Shown piece by piece: positions 36,691 to 48,087 of a DNA stretch of 64,000 bases. Every line of letters begins with the position of its first letter. Position 1 is the stretch's first letter. A program made the position numbers and the translations under genes. The notes beneath the pieces were generated by a model. It had not been told where the DNA came from. It worked only from the letters and a program-made list of their open reading frames with translations, and ran no database searches. The stretch covers positions 107,188,831 through 107,252,830 of the forward strand of contig NW_024609846.1 of the NCBI RefSeq assembly GCF_016920785.2, in the 5' to 3' direction. Origin of the DNA: Ixodes scapularis (Eukaryota; Arthropoda; Arachnida; Ixodida; Ixodidae).

Positions 36691-38619
36691 GTGAGTATAA
36701 ATATTTTTTGTTGCATACTTTTTTTTACGCGTTATATATTACTTCGACAAAGTGTTTAAATAAGCACTGGCAGCCGTGATCACCTGTCGTGATTGACTAG
36801 CGCTGTTTTAAGGTCAGTATTGCGTCGATTACCATTTGCGAGCCAAACAAAAAAGTTGGCGAATAAAGAGCGAGTAGGCCTGCAGTATTTACAAGCGCGA
36901 AGCAAGCCGCTGACTATCTTCTCACGAGTAACAGGCGGAAGAGGAATAAAAAGATAGGACCCGGATGCTTCGTACTTAAACGCCACTACCTTAATGGGGA
37001 TTTTTTAATGTAAGAACTAATCATTTTATATCTATGAGCAAAAATAACACGTCATAATGAGATTCGGAGTGCCCAGACAAAAAAAAAAAAAAAAGGTTCT
37101 ACAAAGAAAATTAAAAAAAAACGAAAAAAAAAACGCTAGGGAGTAAAGACAGAGGTTGCATTGCCAGAGATTTTAACAAATATGGATGTGCGAATAAATG
37201 TGAACTCTCTCGCCGGTCAATGCCTGGCTGATATTCTTTTAGCGGCATCTCTGACCTCTGAACATGCCCATTAACACAATAGTTGCTGCTCCGGTTCGTT
37301 TTAGATGTGTCCAACAGCGTTCCAACACTATAATTGCTTCGTTAGCGTTGGCGGTCAGCTGTGATAGAAATCGTTCATGGCGCTGTGCCGGTAGCCACTC
37401 ATCGTTAAACAGCCATACCATCTGTCTAAGGTTGATCATTCGCCGTCTAAGTCGCTTATGGTTACTAAGCCCTAAACGTGGTCGGTGAATACGAAGTGCT
37501 TAGTTAGCTCTGATTACCACGACCTACCACTTGATCATTTTAAGAGGTGAAGTCAAATGTCGGAGGTAATAATATTCTAGTAACGTACGGCGAATACGGC
37601 TTAGGGTGATTCCACAGAAAGTAAGAATACTATAAAATAAAGACATTAAATAAACAAGTTATTTCTTCTAGATAACGCCATCGGCCGTGGCAGATCTAAG
37701 ACTATGAGCGTTAAACTACAATTACCAAATGAATGCCAGAAATTAACTACTGTAAAATTCTTCATTTTCGCGGCCCCCTTTTTTTTTTTGCGAATTGGTC
37801 ACTGAGGACATAATCGCGGCAACTAAATTTCGCGAATTTCAGACGCTTGCATCGAAACTCTTCAGGATCGAAATTTTCACGTGCACTTAAATTTCGAGAA
37901 TTTTTTTATGCGCGAAATTTGCTAAAATTAAGGGCTCGCGAATATTAAGGGTTTTACGGTAATTATATTCAGAAATGTTTGCATTAGCCGGCACATTTTA
38001 ATAAGTTAATTTTTGCCTTTTGGCAAATTTTGTCATTGCTGTTACAATTCAGTGAGCTACATTCTGCTCCGAGAAACTCTCTAGCATCTGTCCCGAAGAT
38101 AAGACTCCGTTGCGGGTAGCAAATCTTCGCGAACCGATCTGAGAATGTCGCATAATCTGAAATCACGTGGTCATATAGGTCATGGCGCTGGGCGCCACAA
38201 TTTGATATATCCTCAGGAGTGCAGATTTAGGCACAGTCTTTACTAGTTTTCGTATGATTGGCAACAAACAGCCTCACATCCTTATGAGAATTCCCACAAT
38301 AATAAGAGGACAGCATCAAAAAGGGCGAAGACAGTCAGCAGACAATCAACGAATATCTCCTTGGAATTTGCCAGCTAAGGAGAATATGGCAAAAGTTAGT
38401 AAAAAGCTTCTAGTCATTAATTCATGAATAATCACCTTATACCCATAATTTGACTTCCGCCTGCTGCGGTCCTTACCTTTATCCCAAAGAAATCGCTGTT
38501 TTAAGCTTACTTTAAAATAAATATATCAGTTGCCATGGTAACAATTTGCATATTTTCTGCTAACTATTAGATAAATGTTGCATCTCGTCTAAGTGTCTAT
38601 TACGTTTCTATTTCACTAG
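36691..38619 (+). other. Intron between the two short exons, with a Tc1-like MITE
   Basis: Bounded by gtgagt and ttcactag. Contains an A-rich run near 37080-37130 and the TIR element at 37748-37961; otherwise no coding sequence. Confidence 0.4.
37748..37961. mobile_element. Tc1/mariner-type MITE (TA flanks)
   Basis: TA-CTGTAAAATTCTTCATTTTCG at the left and ...CGCGAATATTAAGGGTTTTACGG-TA at the right are imperfect inverted repeats. The interior repeats 'tttcgcgaatt'-type words. Length and TA borders fit a Tc1/mariner-type MITE; no coding sequence. Confidence 0.65.
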
Positions 38620-38667
38620 GTGTGCCCGGAAAAAATGTATGTCGTACAGACGCCTGTAAACAAAGAG
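38620..38667 (+). CDS. Exon 2 (48 nt) of the same putative secreted/M13-like protein
   Basis: Acceptor 'tctatttcactag' ends at 38619 and donor 'gtgaga' starts at 38668. The 48 nt are phase 1 at both ends, so they join the 36556 exon in frame and encode GVPGKNVCRTDACKQR. The two Cys residues five apart and the following Arg fit the segment directly after the anchor of M13 metallopeptidases, whose next exon would carry the S-x-x-PC-x-DFY-x-x-CGG block. I did not find that exon before the end of the window; it may lie beyond, or the gene may be a different one. Confidence 0.45.
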
Positions 38668-38832
38668 GTGAGAATACACACTGACATACGTTGGGTATTA
38701 TAAACATATAAAGTATTTTGTTATATGTTGTAGACGTGGTGATAGCTTTTTAATTAAATTATTATAATTGTAGTGTTTCTTAAAGTGGTGTTTAGTAAAT
38801 TTCCCACCACTCTGTAAAGAGGAAGAAGCGGG

Positions 38833-40020
38833 GTGGGAGCCAGGGGAAGAGGCTGGGGCAGTGATGAAAACTCAGGTTTGCGAATCCGCCTCGCTCTGGG
38901 AATCCCACAATACGCCTCGACACAAGAGGTCATCGGCATGGTGTCATGCCACACTCTATACGAACTCAGAACACTACAACCCACAACGCGCCAAGACATT
39001 CAAACAAGGTTGGCAGATATTATTCCTCATTTACTACTATACCTCAGTACTAGAGGCAACCACCAGAGTCACCCCCACTGGATGCCCTGCCCAACATCCT
39101 GGCAAAGCTACTACCGCGGAACATGGACCCAGACAGAAAGAAAAAAGCGGCGGAAATTTCGAGCGCGCGGTCTAACAAAAAGTTTACAGACCTTAAAACG
39201 AGAGGAAACTGGAATTTATTTTAGGTAAGCGAGTCTTAAGTCCGATACCAACACAGGAAGAAGGGCTTATCCCCCCCCCCCCCCCCCCCCCCCCCAACAA
39301 CGCAAACATGTAGTAGAGTACCCACCAGCCATCGCAGCCTCAGAGGAGCAAGTAATTTCCCTAGCAATAGAGGATATCTGATTCCAAACGTACATCCAGC
39401 CCCCAACATTAACAATCTCAGACTCTTAAGATGCTCATCGCAGCTACGTACCCAATCAAGTCAACTTTTATACACGCACCTTCCTCACTTTCATATTGCA
39501 ACCCTACCCTTACCATCATTTGCGTTTAGTGTGCACCAGGCCACGCCTCAATGCAGGGTACAGCAAGAGCAAACGTGTTGACTTAAGTTCCAGTTCCTGT
39601 ACCCATCCCCCGTCCCTTTCGCTGGCCTAACCTAGACATACTGTCCTAATAACAGAGAGTTATCGACTAAAACATCGCCGCACGCTACTACTCGCATAAC
39701 GCGCCGACCTCAGCCGAGGCGATGCACAACTCATCAGACAGGTATAGACATTTTCACTGCCGTCGCACAACATCCTCCAAAGTATTCACCGGCGCCACAC
39801 CCGTCCCTGTTGACAGACCTATGGCATCTACTCCTCGAAGCACCACGCATACTGAGCGTGCCCCCTGTACCCTCTACCTTCCTTCTTCCCCCTGACATCA
39901 CCAACTGTAAGGAGTGGTTTGCTCCATCCGCAGGAATTACGTGGCTATTGAAGCCCTCGCTGATCACGCTAGGCCGTCTCGGCGCAAGTTGCAAAAAGAA
40001 TATGAGAACCTGACACTACT
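38833..40020 (+). pseudogene. Decayed LINE-like C-terminal fragment (tentative)
   Basis: The frame at 38833-39228 contains LRIRLALGIPQYASTQEVI and ELRTLQPTTRQDIQTRLADI. These resemble the segment after the RT in RNase-H-bearing LINEs (..LR..LG.P..A....). A C25 tract at 39271-39295 and repeated stops follow; no clear RNase H motif was found in 39300-40020. Low certainty. Confidence 0.35.
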
Positions 40021-40624
40021 TAAACACCTCTAGGAGACCATGGCCGGGTTTTTCTTCATGTAAATAAGGTTGATTTGCTCTCTCTTATATTCTGGAATAT
40101 TTTCAGGAAGGGCGACTTTACCTCGACCATCACACCTCAAAACACTTTGATTATTCATACACACTACTGTGGGGTATAAATAATTTTAACCCTTACCATT
40201 TTTTTGAGCGACAGACAAAATATTTACTCAATGGTGTACTTAATCAACACCACCTAAACTATTCAATGCCTAAAAACACCCTCCTCTTTCTCCATGGAAC
40301 GCCATCACAATCAAAAGGAACAATCAAAAGGCGCTTACTCGGAAATTGACCTCAAACCGATGCCGAGCGTTTTTGGACACGTTGAATTGGACATGAGACC
40401 CAGCCGAACGCCAACATAGCGCTCGTATTCAATGAGTCTCTTCCAAGACCAGAATTGTTACCGAAGGCACCGCTCTTCTAGAAATGGAATCAGTCCCCGT
40501 ATGTGAGCTAGAAGTAGAATTCAACATCCCAAGAATGAAAAAAAATCCCAATTGCAGTTTATAGACCCAGACTGAAAGAGACATGCGTGATTACACGCAA
40601 AGAAGAAAAGATGGCCAGTTCAAA

Positions 40625-40815
40625 ATCAATCAATCAATCAATCCTTTATTTCACATCAGAAACTGATGTAGGCTGCAGGGGCAAAAAGTCAAAAGTTTGA
40701 CTTGACAAGGCCTCTGCAGCCTTACAATTGGCACACGGCGACATACTACACATGAAGTAATAACATTAAGTTTTCAGCTTTTAACATTAAGCAAATAAAT
40801 AAATAAATAAATAAT
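40625..40815 (-). repeat. LINE/SINE 3' tail in minus orientation
   Basis: 'caatcaatcaatcaatcc' (40625-40642) followed by 'tttatttcacatcag' reads on the minus strand as a transcript tail ending ...ataaaggattgattgattg. A further (AAAT)n run at about 40792-40815 may be the tail of a neighbouring insertion. Confidence 0.5.
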
Positions 40816-40876
40816 TTTAAAAAAAGACCCAGAAGAACAGCATAAGTTAAACACGCTGTGAAAGATAAAAAAAAAT

Positions 40877-40877
40877 C

Positions 40878-40930
<53 letters not shown>

Positions 40931-41033
40931 CACATATACATATGTATATACAGTCATATATATACAGGCATACATACACACACATACATACATACACATC
41001 ATACACACGCGCATATACACACATATATATAAG
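40877..41033. repeat. Compound (TA)n/(CA)n microsatellite
   Basis: Long alternating TA tract passing into cacata / tacacaca repeats. Frames through it are low-complexity artefacts. Confidence 0.9.
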
Positions 41034-41049
41034 CACATCGCATATTTAG

Positions 41050-42239
41050 GTACATGACAGGACTAAAAATAATAATCGTACTACCTCAAGGATAACTGAA
41101 ACATACAGAACACACGACCTCACAATACAAGCGAAATTTTAATACAGGAAAAAATTTCTAATTGTACTAAGATTCAGTCTCTCGATATTTGTTAAATTAT
41201 GCTTCTGAAGTTTATTTAGAATAAATGGAAGATTATACCTTAGCATTTGGTATCTTAGCAAATGGTATCCCGATCGTATGAGACAACAAAAGAAAAGTCT
41301 AGAGGAAACTGGACGGAGATGACCAATGAACTACCACTCTCAAGATATCGGATACCTCCGCGCTATACGCTCATTCTAAACCTCTTCGCCTTAGTCAAAC
41401 TTTTAAAATTAGAAATCCAACAAGTTATCGGAAATATTCAGTCAGTGCAAGTCTTGTGCGACTAGATTGACACTGCAATCAACAAAAAACGAGATACTGC
41501 TTGAAAATGACAAGTGTAAATACTGGTAAAGCTACCAAATAAAACTGCTCTGGCAATTGACGGATTCGTAAACTATACACAGTTGCAGAGGACATTTTTA
41601 AAGCAAGATTTCTGGTCGAAAACAACATAATTTAAGGACACATGGCATGGTTGCTGGTAGTAAGAAGAGTAAATAACTCCTACCACACCGACAAGCTCAG
41701 GCTATTGTATGACGATGTCGAGTTTGAAATTTGAAGCTCTGGGGCACTCGGGGTTTGCTCGCGCACCAACGAAGCACTGCTACAAACACTTTGTCAAAAA
41801 GCTGCGTCATCATATCTTGATTTTTTTAATACCATCGAAATCAAGTAACGGAAGACACAAACGAAGGCAACTAGTTGAAAAAGACTACTCAACTTTTTTA
41901 AAAGGGAAATCAAAACCGGAAAGCGTTATCACCATTGTTACATTATCGTCCGTCGCGCAGGCGGTCTGCGCTCCGCGCTGGGAACGACCACTCTGGTCAC
42001 TGTCCAGTGCATGACGTAACTTTATTTCCACGAGCCCCAATGATATCGCCCGATGTTGGGGCATCAAAACAAAAGGGTGTTATCGCCAAATAACAACAGT
42101 AACATCTGGACATGTAACTTTGACAGATTCCACCGTAATGATGACGATACAAAATTTCTTCTTCTCTTAATGTGATCTAAACATTTGATCACATGAACAC
42201 ATTTGAACACATGGTCTAAACATTTCACCATTTTATGCA
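41050..42239. other. No gene seen
   Basis: AT-rich sequence without recognisable coding or terminal repeats. A short stretch at 42178-42235 repeats 'aaacattt' and 'gaacacat' words. Confidence 0.35.
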
Positions 42240-42501
42240 CGCACAAAACTGTATGTTCAAATACAGTTTTTTCCCCAGATAAATTGAACATTGGAATCTG
42301 CTACCCGGTAACATTCGTTCATTACCTCCAGACGGCTTTCTGTGTGCGGTTGACAGCGGTTTATCCTGTTTTACGATGTTTTGATTTTTCTGTCTTATTC
42401 AATATTGAATTCTGTGCACTGTGAGTTTTCTCCCCACTCCTGCAATAGCCCCAACGGGGCTGCAGTATGTATAAATAAATAAATAAATAAATAAATAAAT
42501 A
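42240..42501 (+). pseudogene. Extreme 3' end of a CR1/L2-like LINE with (AAAT)n tail
   Basis: HWNLLPGNIRSL (about 42291-42327) matches the conserved W-N-x-LP-x-x-I-R segment near the C-terminus of CR1/L2-type reverse transcriptases. A short 3' UTR with a 'gccccaacggggc' hairpin ends in (AAAT)n at 42471-42501. The insertion borders, and probably truncated, the gypsy pol to its right. Confidence 0.6.
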
Positions 42502-45440
42502 CTGAAACCGCTGGATAGTGTTCCGGGTCCGCGTAGACCTCGGTTCTTGAACGCCGGCGTTTCTTGAACGCCGGCGTCTGAAGCCTCTGGCTGCCTTGCC
42601 GGTTCCTGGTCCACTTGTGGTCCCCCGGGTTCCGGTTTGGAAGGTCTATCGAGTCAGCCTGGCGGCCTTCCTGGGAACCCACCGGGCCGTGCCTGGAGCG
42701 AACCTGGTCCCGATGTCGACGAACCGTTCTCCCCGGAGTCTCGATGACTAACATTCTTGAGTTCAGATTGAACGTGGCCGTGCCTGGTGACAATTTGTCG
42801 GCTGTAAAAAAGTTCTGGACCCATACTTCTGCTCCGTGGTCCCCGGATTCTGCTTCTTCCTGCACATTGTCGTGGAACACGGGGCATGATTGTACACATA
42901 TATCCAAGCGTGACCAAATTCGGTAGCCTAGAAGTAGTTCCCACGGGGATGTATTACCTGGGAGGGGCGTCCTGCGGTAGTTGATGAGCAACTATGCCGG
43001 CTTCTTTTCTAAATCTCCCTTTTTCATCCTTGCGAGGCCGTTCTTAATTGTTCCAATGGCGGGTTCCGCCAGCACGTTAGATTCGGGGTAATATGGTGCA
43101 CTGCGGAGACGCCATACATTGTTACTGTTAATGAAGTTTTCGAAGTGTTGGCTTATAAACCAGCACCCACTGCCTGTAACTACCGTTTTTGGGCGTTCAG
43201 ATCTGCTAGATATTTCTCGTAATTGATTTACTGTGGCTTCAGCAGTAGTGGTTCGCATAATAGAAACTTCCATTCACTTCGAGTGCGAGTATATATTATT
43301 TAACAGCATTTTGTCATGAATGGGCACCGCCAAATCAATATGCAGTATCGACCGTCTTTCTTCCGCTTCTGGCCATTTCACTGGTGAGCACTTGGGGGGC
43401 ATTGGGGCGGCTTCTATGCACTCTTGACAGTTCCGCTCAGTAGTTACACCTCACCGTCAAGTCCGGGACACCAGAACGATGACCGATTCTTCCTCTTCAT
43501 GGCAGTGATCCTTTGGTGTGATTCGTGTAGCAGCATCAGCATCTCCTGGCGGCCCTTGGTTGGGATCACGAGGCGCCGGCCCCAGTAGAGTAACACCTGG
43601 TACACAGACAACTCGAGCTTACTGTAAAAGTACGGTTACAAGAACGACCAACTTTCTGGCAACACATGGGGTCAGCCGTTTTGAACATACTTCATGGTTT
43701 CGAACAAAGTGACGTCCGTTCATGTCAGGTCTTTCAAACTCTGTGCGAAAATAAAGGTGTCGTCTACCGGGGTCACCGTTAACACGAATTCTGGAGGCTC
43801 TTCCCCTGGTGGCCCATGCTGGGGCATTGGCAGGCGACTCAATGCATCGGCGGTCGCGTTTTGTTTCCCTGGCCGAAATCCAATACTGTACAGAAAATCG
43901 CTCAGCAGCAAGGCCCACCGTTGAATCCCCCCGGAAGCCAGCAACGGAATTGGCCGGTCTTCTCGTAGCAGGCACATCAATGGCTGAAGATCCGTGACTA
44001 AGATACATCTGCGGCTTAGTAGATTGCCCGGAATTTGGTGACGCCAACTACTAAAGCCAGGACCTCCATTTCCAGTTGTGAATATTGTCTTTCCGCTGGC
44101 GTGAGCGTTCGGGTTCGAAACGTTATCGGCTCATCGATACCTTGAGCTTTGTAGGACAACACGGCTCCAACTCCGGTGGTTGACGCGTCAGATTCTAATC
44201 AGAGAGGCATGTTAGGGTCGAAAAATGTTGGGACCGACGACGTCAGGAAGACCGCTTTTGCCCGTTTCGCGGCTTCCTCTTCCAGCGGCCCCCAGCGCCA
44301 CTTTTGATATTTCTCGAGCAGCTCGTATAACGGTGCTAACAAGGTAGACATCTTGGGAAGGAACCGGGGGTAATATGCGAGCACCCCAGGAAAGAGGGCA
44401 GCTCGGTTACATTCGTGGGTTTTGGTGCCTCTCTGATGGCTTCCAATGTCTTCTCCATCGGTTAAAGGACTTTTTTGTCAATCCTATGGCCCAAGTTAGT
44501 GATGTCTGGTTTCCTAAACTGACATTTCGATCGCCGAGGCTTGACACCCATGTCCCGGAAACGCTGCAGCACACGCCTTAAAATGTCGGTTCCTTGTTGC
44601 TCTGCCACTAGAACATCGTCTAAGTACACCTGTACTCCCCCTTGTCCTGGCAATATGCTTTCCATCTTCCTTTGAAAAATCAACGGCGCCGAGGCAATTC
44701 CAAACGGCAGACGATTAAAACAATAAAGCTTTCGGTGCGTGTTGATAACCGTTAGTTTCCTAGATTTTTTGCCTAGTTCCACCTGGGTGTAGGCGTCTCG
44801 GAGATCTGATGTGCTGAATACTGACCTAGCTCGCAGCGAAGCAAGCATAGCCGCTATATTCCGTAAAGGATATTGCTTGTTATTGCATGCCGCGTTCGCC
44901 GTCGGGGTTGCCCAGTCAAACTCGGGGCTGCCCACTTAGAATGACTGGCAGGTGAAAGCACTCTAGACTTTATTAACCGATCTATCTTCTTGGAGCCTTT
45001 TTCGCGAAGAGCGTAAGGAAGTAGCCCTGCCTTTATAAACTTGGGCACCGCCGCTTCTTTCTCGTGCAGGTGTACTGGTGCTCCCTTGATGGTCCCCAGT
45101 CCAGGCTCAAATAGGTCTCGGTACTCGATGAGAAGGTTTCCTACACCGTCCGGTGGTCCTAAAACGACACTTGACACTGTGGAGTCGAGCAAGTTCAACC
45201 TTGCAATCACGTCTCGACTGCAAAGCCTTAGTCCCTCGTAATCCACAACCACCAGTGACACTGGTACGATGACGTCTTGAATGGCCGCTCTCATGTGTGG
45301 CTCCCTGAGAACGGGTAGCTTCCCCAAGTAGCACCGGAGTCGCAGTTTGCTTTCGGACAGCGCCGGCCAACGCTCCTTGTGCTGACGGGAAACCTCACGC
45401 GAACTAACACAAACTGGGTAGCCAGCGTCCACTTGCATCC
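42502..45440 (-). pseudogene. Ty3/gypsy retrotransposon pol, multiply broken
   Basis: Minus strand, 5' to 3': protease-to-RT linker and RT start (45430-44854; LPYALREKGSKKIDRLIKS, SPASHSKWAAPS); RT palm in another frame (44935-44462; FSTSDLRDAYTQVEL, LPFGIASAPLIFQR, VYLDDVLV with YLDD at 44626-44615); connection and RNase H (about 44420-43750; YYPRFLPKMSTLLAPLYELL, RWALLLSDFLYSIGF, GKQNATADALSRLP); integrase zinc region (about 43610-43440; LLHESHQRITAMK, SFWCPGLD); integrase core (43273-42992; YYPESNVLAE, TIKNGL); C-terminus to about 42510. Several frameshifts and stops interrupt it. The integrase segment reads TGSG where TDNG/TDSG is normal, so a catalytic Asp is lost. Neither LTR nor gag is attached; the left border is a LINE, the right border a GTGGG-rich repeat. 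Confidence 0.9.
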
Positions 45441-45900
45441 CCGGTCCAAATGCCCACAGAGCACCCACAGAGAATTTGTGTGGGGTCCTACATAGCTCTA
45501 TGGGACACCTGTGGGTCTCTGTAGGACTCCCAAAATCCTTGTGGGGATGGGGCTGTGGGTCTATGGGACATGTGGGAAACTCTGTGGGTTGCTTTCTGTA
45601 ACCCACACAGCCTGTGGGGATAGGGCTGTGGGTCTACGAGACATGTGGGGATAGGGCTGTGGGTCTACGAGACATGTGGGAGGCTGTGCGGGTTACTTTT
45701 TGTAACCGACACATCCTGCGGGTATAGTACTAGTTTCTATGGGACATTGTGTCGATGGCTTTAGGTAATTCACGCCATGTGATCAGGACCATGGGCTTTA
45801 TGAGACAAGCGGGACACTGTGTGGGAGACTGTAGGTATCCTACACATACTCAGTGAGCACTCTAAGAAGTCTGTGGGAAACCTTCAGGGACCCTATGTAC
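45441..45900. repeat. GTGGG-rich degenerate tandem repeat
   Basis: Recurring 'ctgtgggtct', 'tatgggacat' and 'gtggggat' words. Two exact consecutive 31-bp units lie at 45614-45675, with looser copies on both sides (45480-45610, 45680-45890). It begins where the gypsy coding sequence stops. Confidence 0.7.
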
Positions 45901-46655
45901 TAGTCATGTTGCTGAAAATGTGAAAAAGTACTCAGCCCTAGGCAGCTTGCATTTTAGTATGCGACAGTAAGCTAAAACAGCTGCTTTCTTACGTTAACTC
46001 ATGCCCACCAGCACATATGCTTTTGAGAAGAAACTATATATACATTACAGAATCTTTCGCTCATGCGTCACAGCTCATTCTGACAGTTTTTCTTTAGTCA
46101 ACATTACTCTGAAGTTGCCAGTCTTGTGTTCTGGATTGTTCTGGCCTTATCAGACATATGTTCTGCGTTAATATGAGTACTCACAGGTTGTCATTAGTAA
46201 CAACAGGTATAAATAGGCAGTTCTGAGGAAAACATGCACAATGAGGACTTGACTGGACTCTGTATGTTTATTTTATATGCAGATCCAATGGCCATAGAAT
46301 GAGACAAGAAAAACAAGTACAATAACAGCTCTACATGACAAAACAATCATTCCACGGCAGGATGGCAACTGAATCTAACATAAAGGCAGTTTCTCAAACC
46401 ACAGAATATGACGTTCGACTGCAAAGCGAATAGAAGGACAAATAGTTTTCTTTGAATGAGATGCATATATCTATATTACACATATTATCAGATACCATAT
46501 TTCAAATTTGCACTGTAATGACTAAGTGTCAGTGAAGCCCATGTGTTCACAATATTCATAAAATACTACAAGAATTCACGTTTCAGAGAAGTGTTGCATA
46601 AAGTTGAGTGAGGGGGGTATAAGAGAACATTGAAAGCATGCACACAAGTATGCAT
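45901..46655. other. No gene seen; possible 3' UTR of the transposase gene
   Basis: AT-rich. On the minus strand AATAAACATAC near 46269 could serve as a poly(A) signal for the gene ending at 48088, though this is 1.8 kb downstream. Confidence 0.25.
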
Positions 46656-46659
46656 CAAA

Positions 46660-47585
46660 GTATGGCATTCAAATGGGGAATGGGTGTCCAAGTGTGTTGC
46701 CTCACTGCAGCTTGGAGAATGAGAAGGGAAAGCATGCATTGCAGAAGCCAGGGATTCTGGGCTCAAAATCCTCTCCCAATATTAAAAGCATAAATAGATT
46801 ATACAGCAGAATTTTTTCTCAAAATGAGCTAAGTCCACAAACCGTAACTAAGCCAATTTTTGCTAAAATTTGGAAAACGTGTGGGTGTGCATCGTTCCCA
46901 AAAATTGCAGCAAGCTGAAATCAGTCATAATATGCAAGGAAAACCATGGTGCAGGTGGCTGCATTATAGGACTAGTTAAAAGCTAATTTTATAAGCAAAC
47001 ATTCTCACGTTATCTCAGTTTCGCTTCACATAAGTTTGGCCCTTAGAAAAAAAAAAAAAAAACTCCTCAAATATGCATGGAACAGGATGTCTACCAACCT
47101 GGAAAACCTGGAATTTTCAGGGAATTTCAAATCATCTGGAAAAGTCTGGGAGTTATCAGGAAAACCGTCTGAAAGGTGGTTAAATAGGGGAAAATGACCA
47201 TTGAAAGTGGCACGGCGGTGCAGAATGAAGTGCAACGGTTGCACATCGGCACACCTATATGCTAAATAATGTTGCTGAAATGCCATCCTTCGACCCACAA
47301 ACTGTCAGGGAAAAACCTGAAACAGTCAGGGAATTTAAATTCAGTAATTTGATAAACACCCTGATGGAAGCGCAACGGCATTAGGAGGAATTGGTGACCA
47401 AGTGTGTTAACGTGCCACAGCACTGGACATGTGGAGGGAAAGCTTGCACTGGAGAAGCAAGGGATTCTGGGCTACATCCACCTACCATTGAAAGTATAAA
47501 TATAAATGGAAGCTCAATGGCATTTAAAGAGAAGGATCTGTGGTCAAGTGTGTTAATGCATCAAAGCTCGGAGGACCTGGGGCAA
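46660..47585. repeat. Three diverged copies of a ~70-135-bp unit
   Basis: Units at about 46660-46796, 47381-47506 and 47518-47585 share 'ggcattt.a', 'accaagtgtgttaa', 'gggaaagc.tgca.tg.agaagc' and 'agggattctgggct'. They lie just beyond the 3' end of the transposase-like gene and are separated by a TIR element (47083-47363). Confidence 0.6.
47083..47363. mobile_element. TIR element, CAGGrTGTCTA family, copy 1
   Basis: Left end CAGGATGTCTACCAA..., right end ...TTTGATAAACACCCTG, with 'tcagggaattt' and 'ctggaaaa' words repeated near both ends. The 6-bp sequence ATGGAA directly flanks both ends. 281 bp, non-coding. Confidence 0.65.
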
Positions 47586-47609
47586 ACAATATCAGTACAC
47601 AAATTCCCC

Positions 47610-48027
47610 AAGATGCAACCGAAACACTAAAACTGGGAATTGCTAGAGAATTTACGACATCTTGAAAAGTCAGAATAATCGGGAAAACCACCAAGCAGCT
47701 AGCTGAAGTCGGGAAAAACAGCCAATTTAAGTGGCATGGTGGCATGCAACGAAGCACCACGGTGCATCGGCATACCCGCACTGAACATAATGTAAAATAC
47801 CAAGCAAGTGCCCACTCAAACTTTGGAGATAATTGCAAAAAAAGCGGATGGGCCCCTCTCCGCTCATCAGTTTTACATATAAATGTACTCTCCGTATTTT
47901 CTCAGATCCTACAAATTTGGGAATGGGCGCTTAGTGTGGTGTGGGCGGACGCACGGTATTCTACCGTAGTCAGCGAAAACTTGGAAAAGTCAGAGAATTT
48001 GAAAGAAGCAATTCAGAAGGCACCCTG
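47610..48027. mobile_element. TIR element, same family, copy 2 (more decayed)
   Basis: The interior aligns with copy 1 ('gtggcatggtgg', 'gcaacga..gca', 'catcggcata'). The right end is 'aaaagtcagagaatttgaaagaagcaattcagaaggCACCCTG'-like; the left end (near 47610) is worn. It lies only ~60 bp beyond the stop of the transposase-like gene. Confidence 0.55.
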
Positions 48028-48087
48028 AACAAGCAGACAAATTAAAAATAAAACTGGTAACCTATTAAGACTGCAGCCCAGCCTGCA

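Noticed and set aside
40746..41049. Long tyrosine/isoleucine-rich frames on both strands
   Set aside because: Pure products of the TA/CA microsatellite.
42654..42944. Alternative minus frames over the gypsy integrase end
   Set aside because: Shadows of the decayed integrase C-terminus in other frames.
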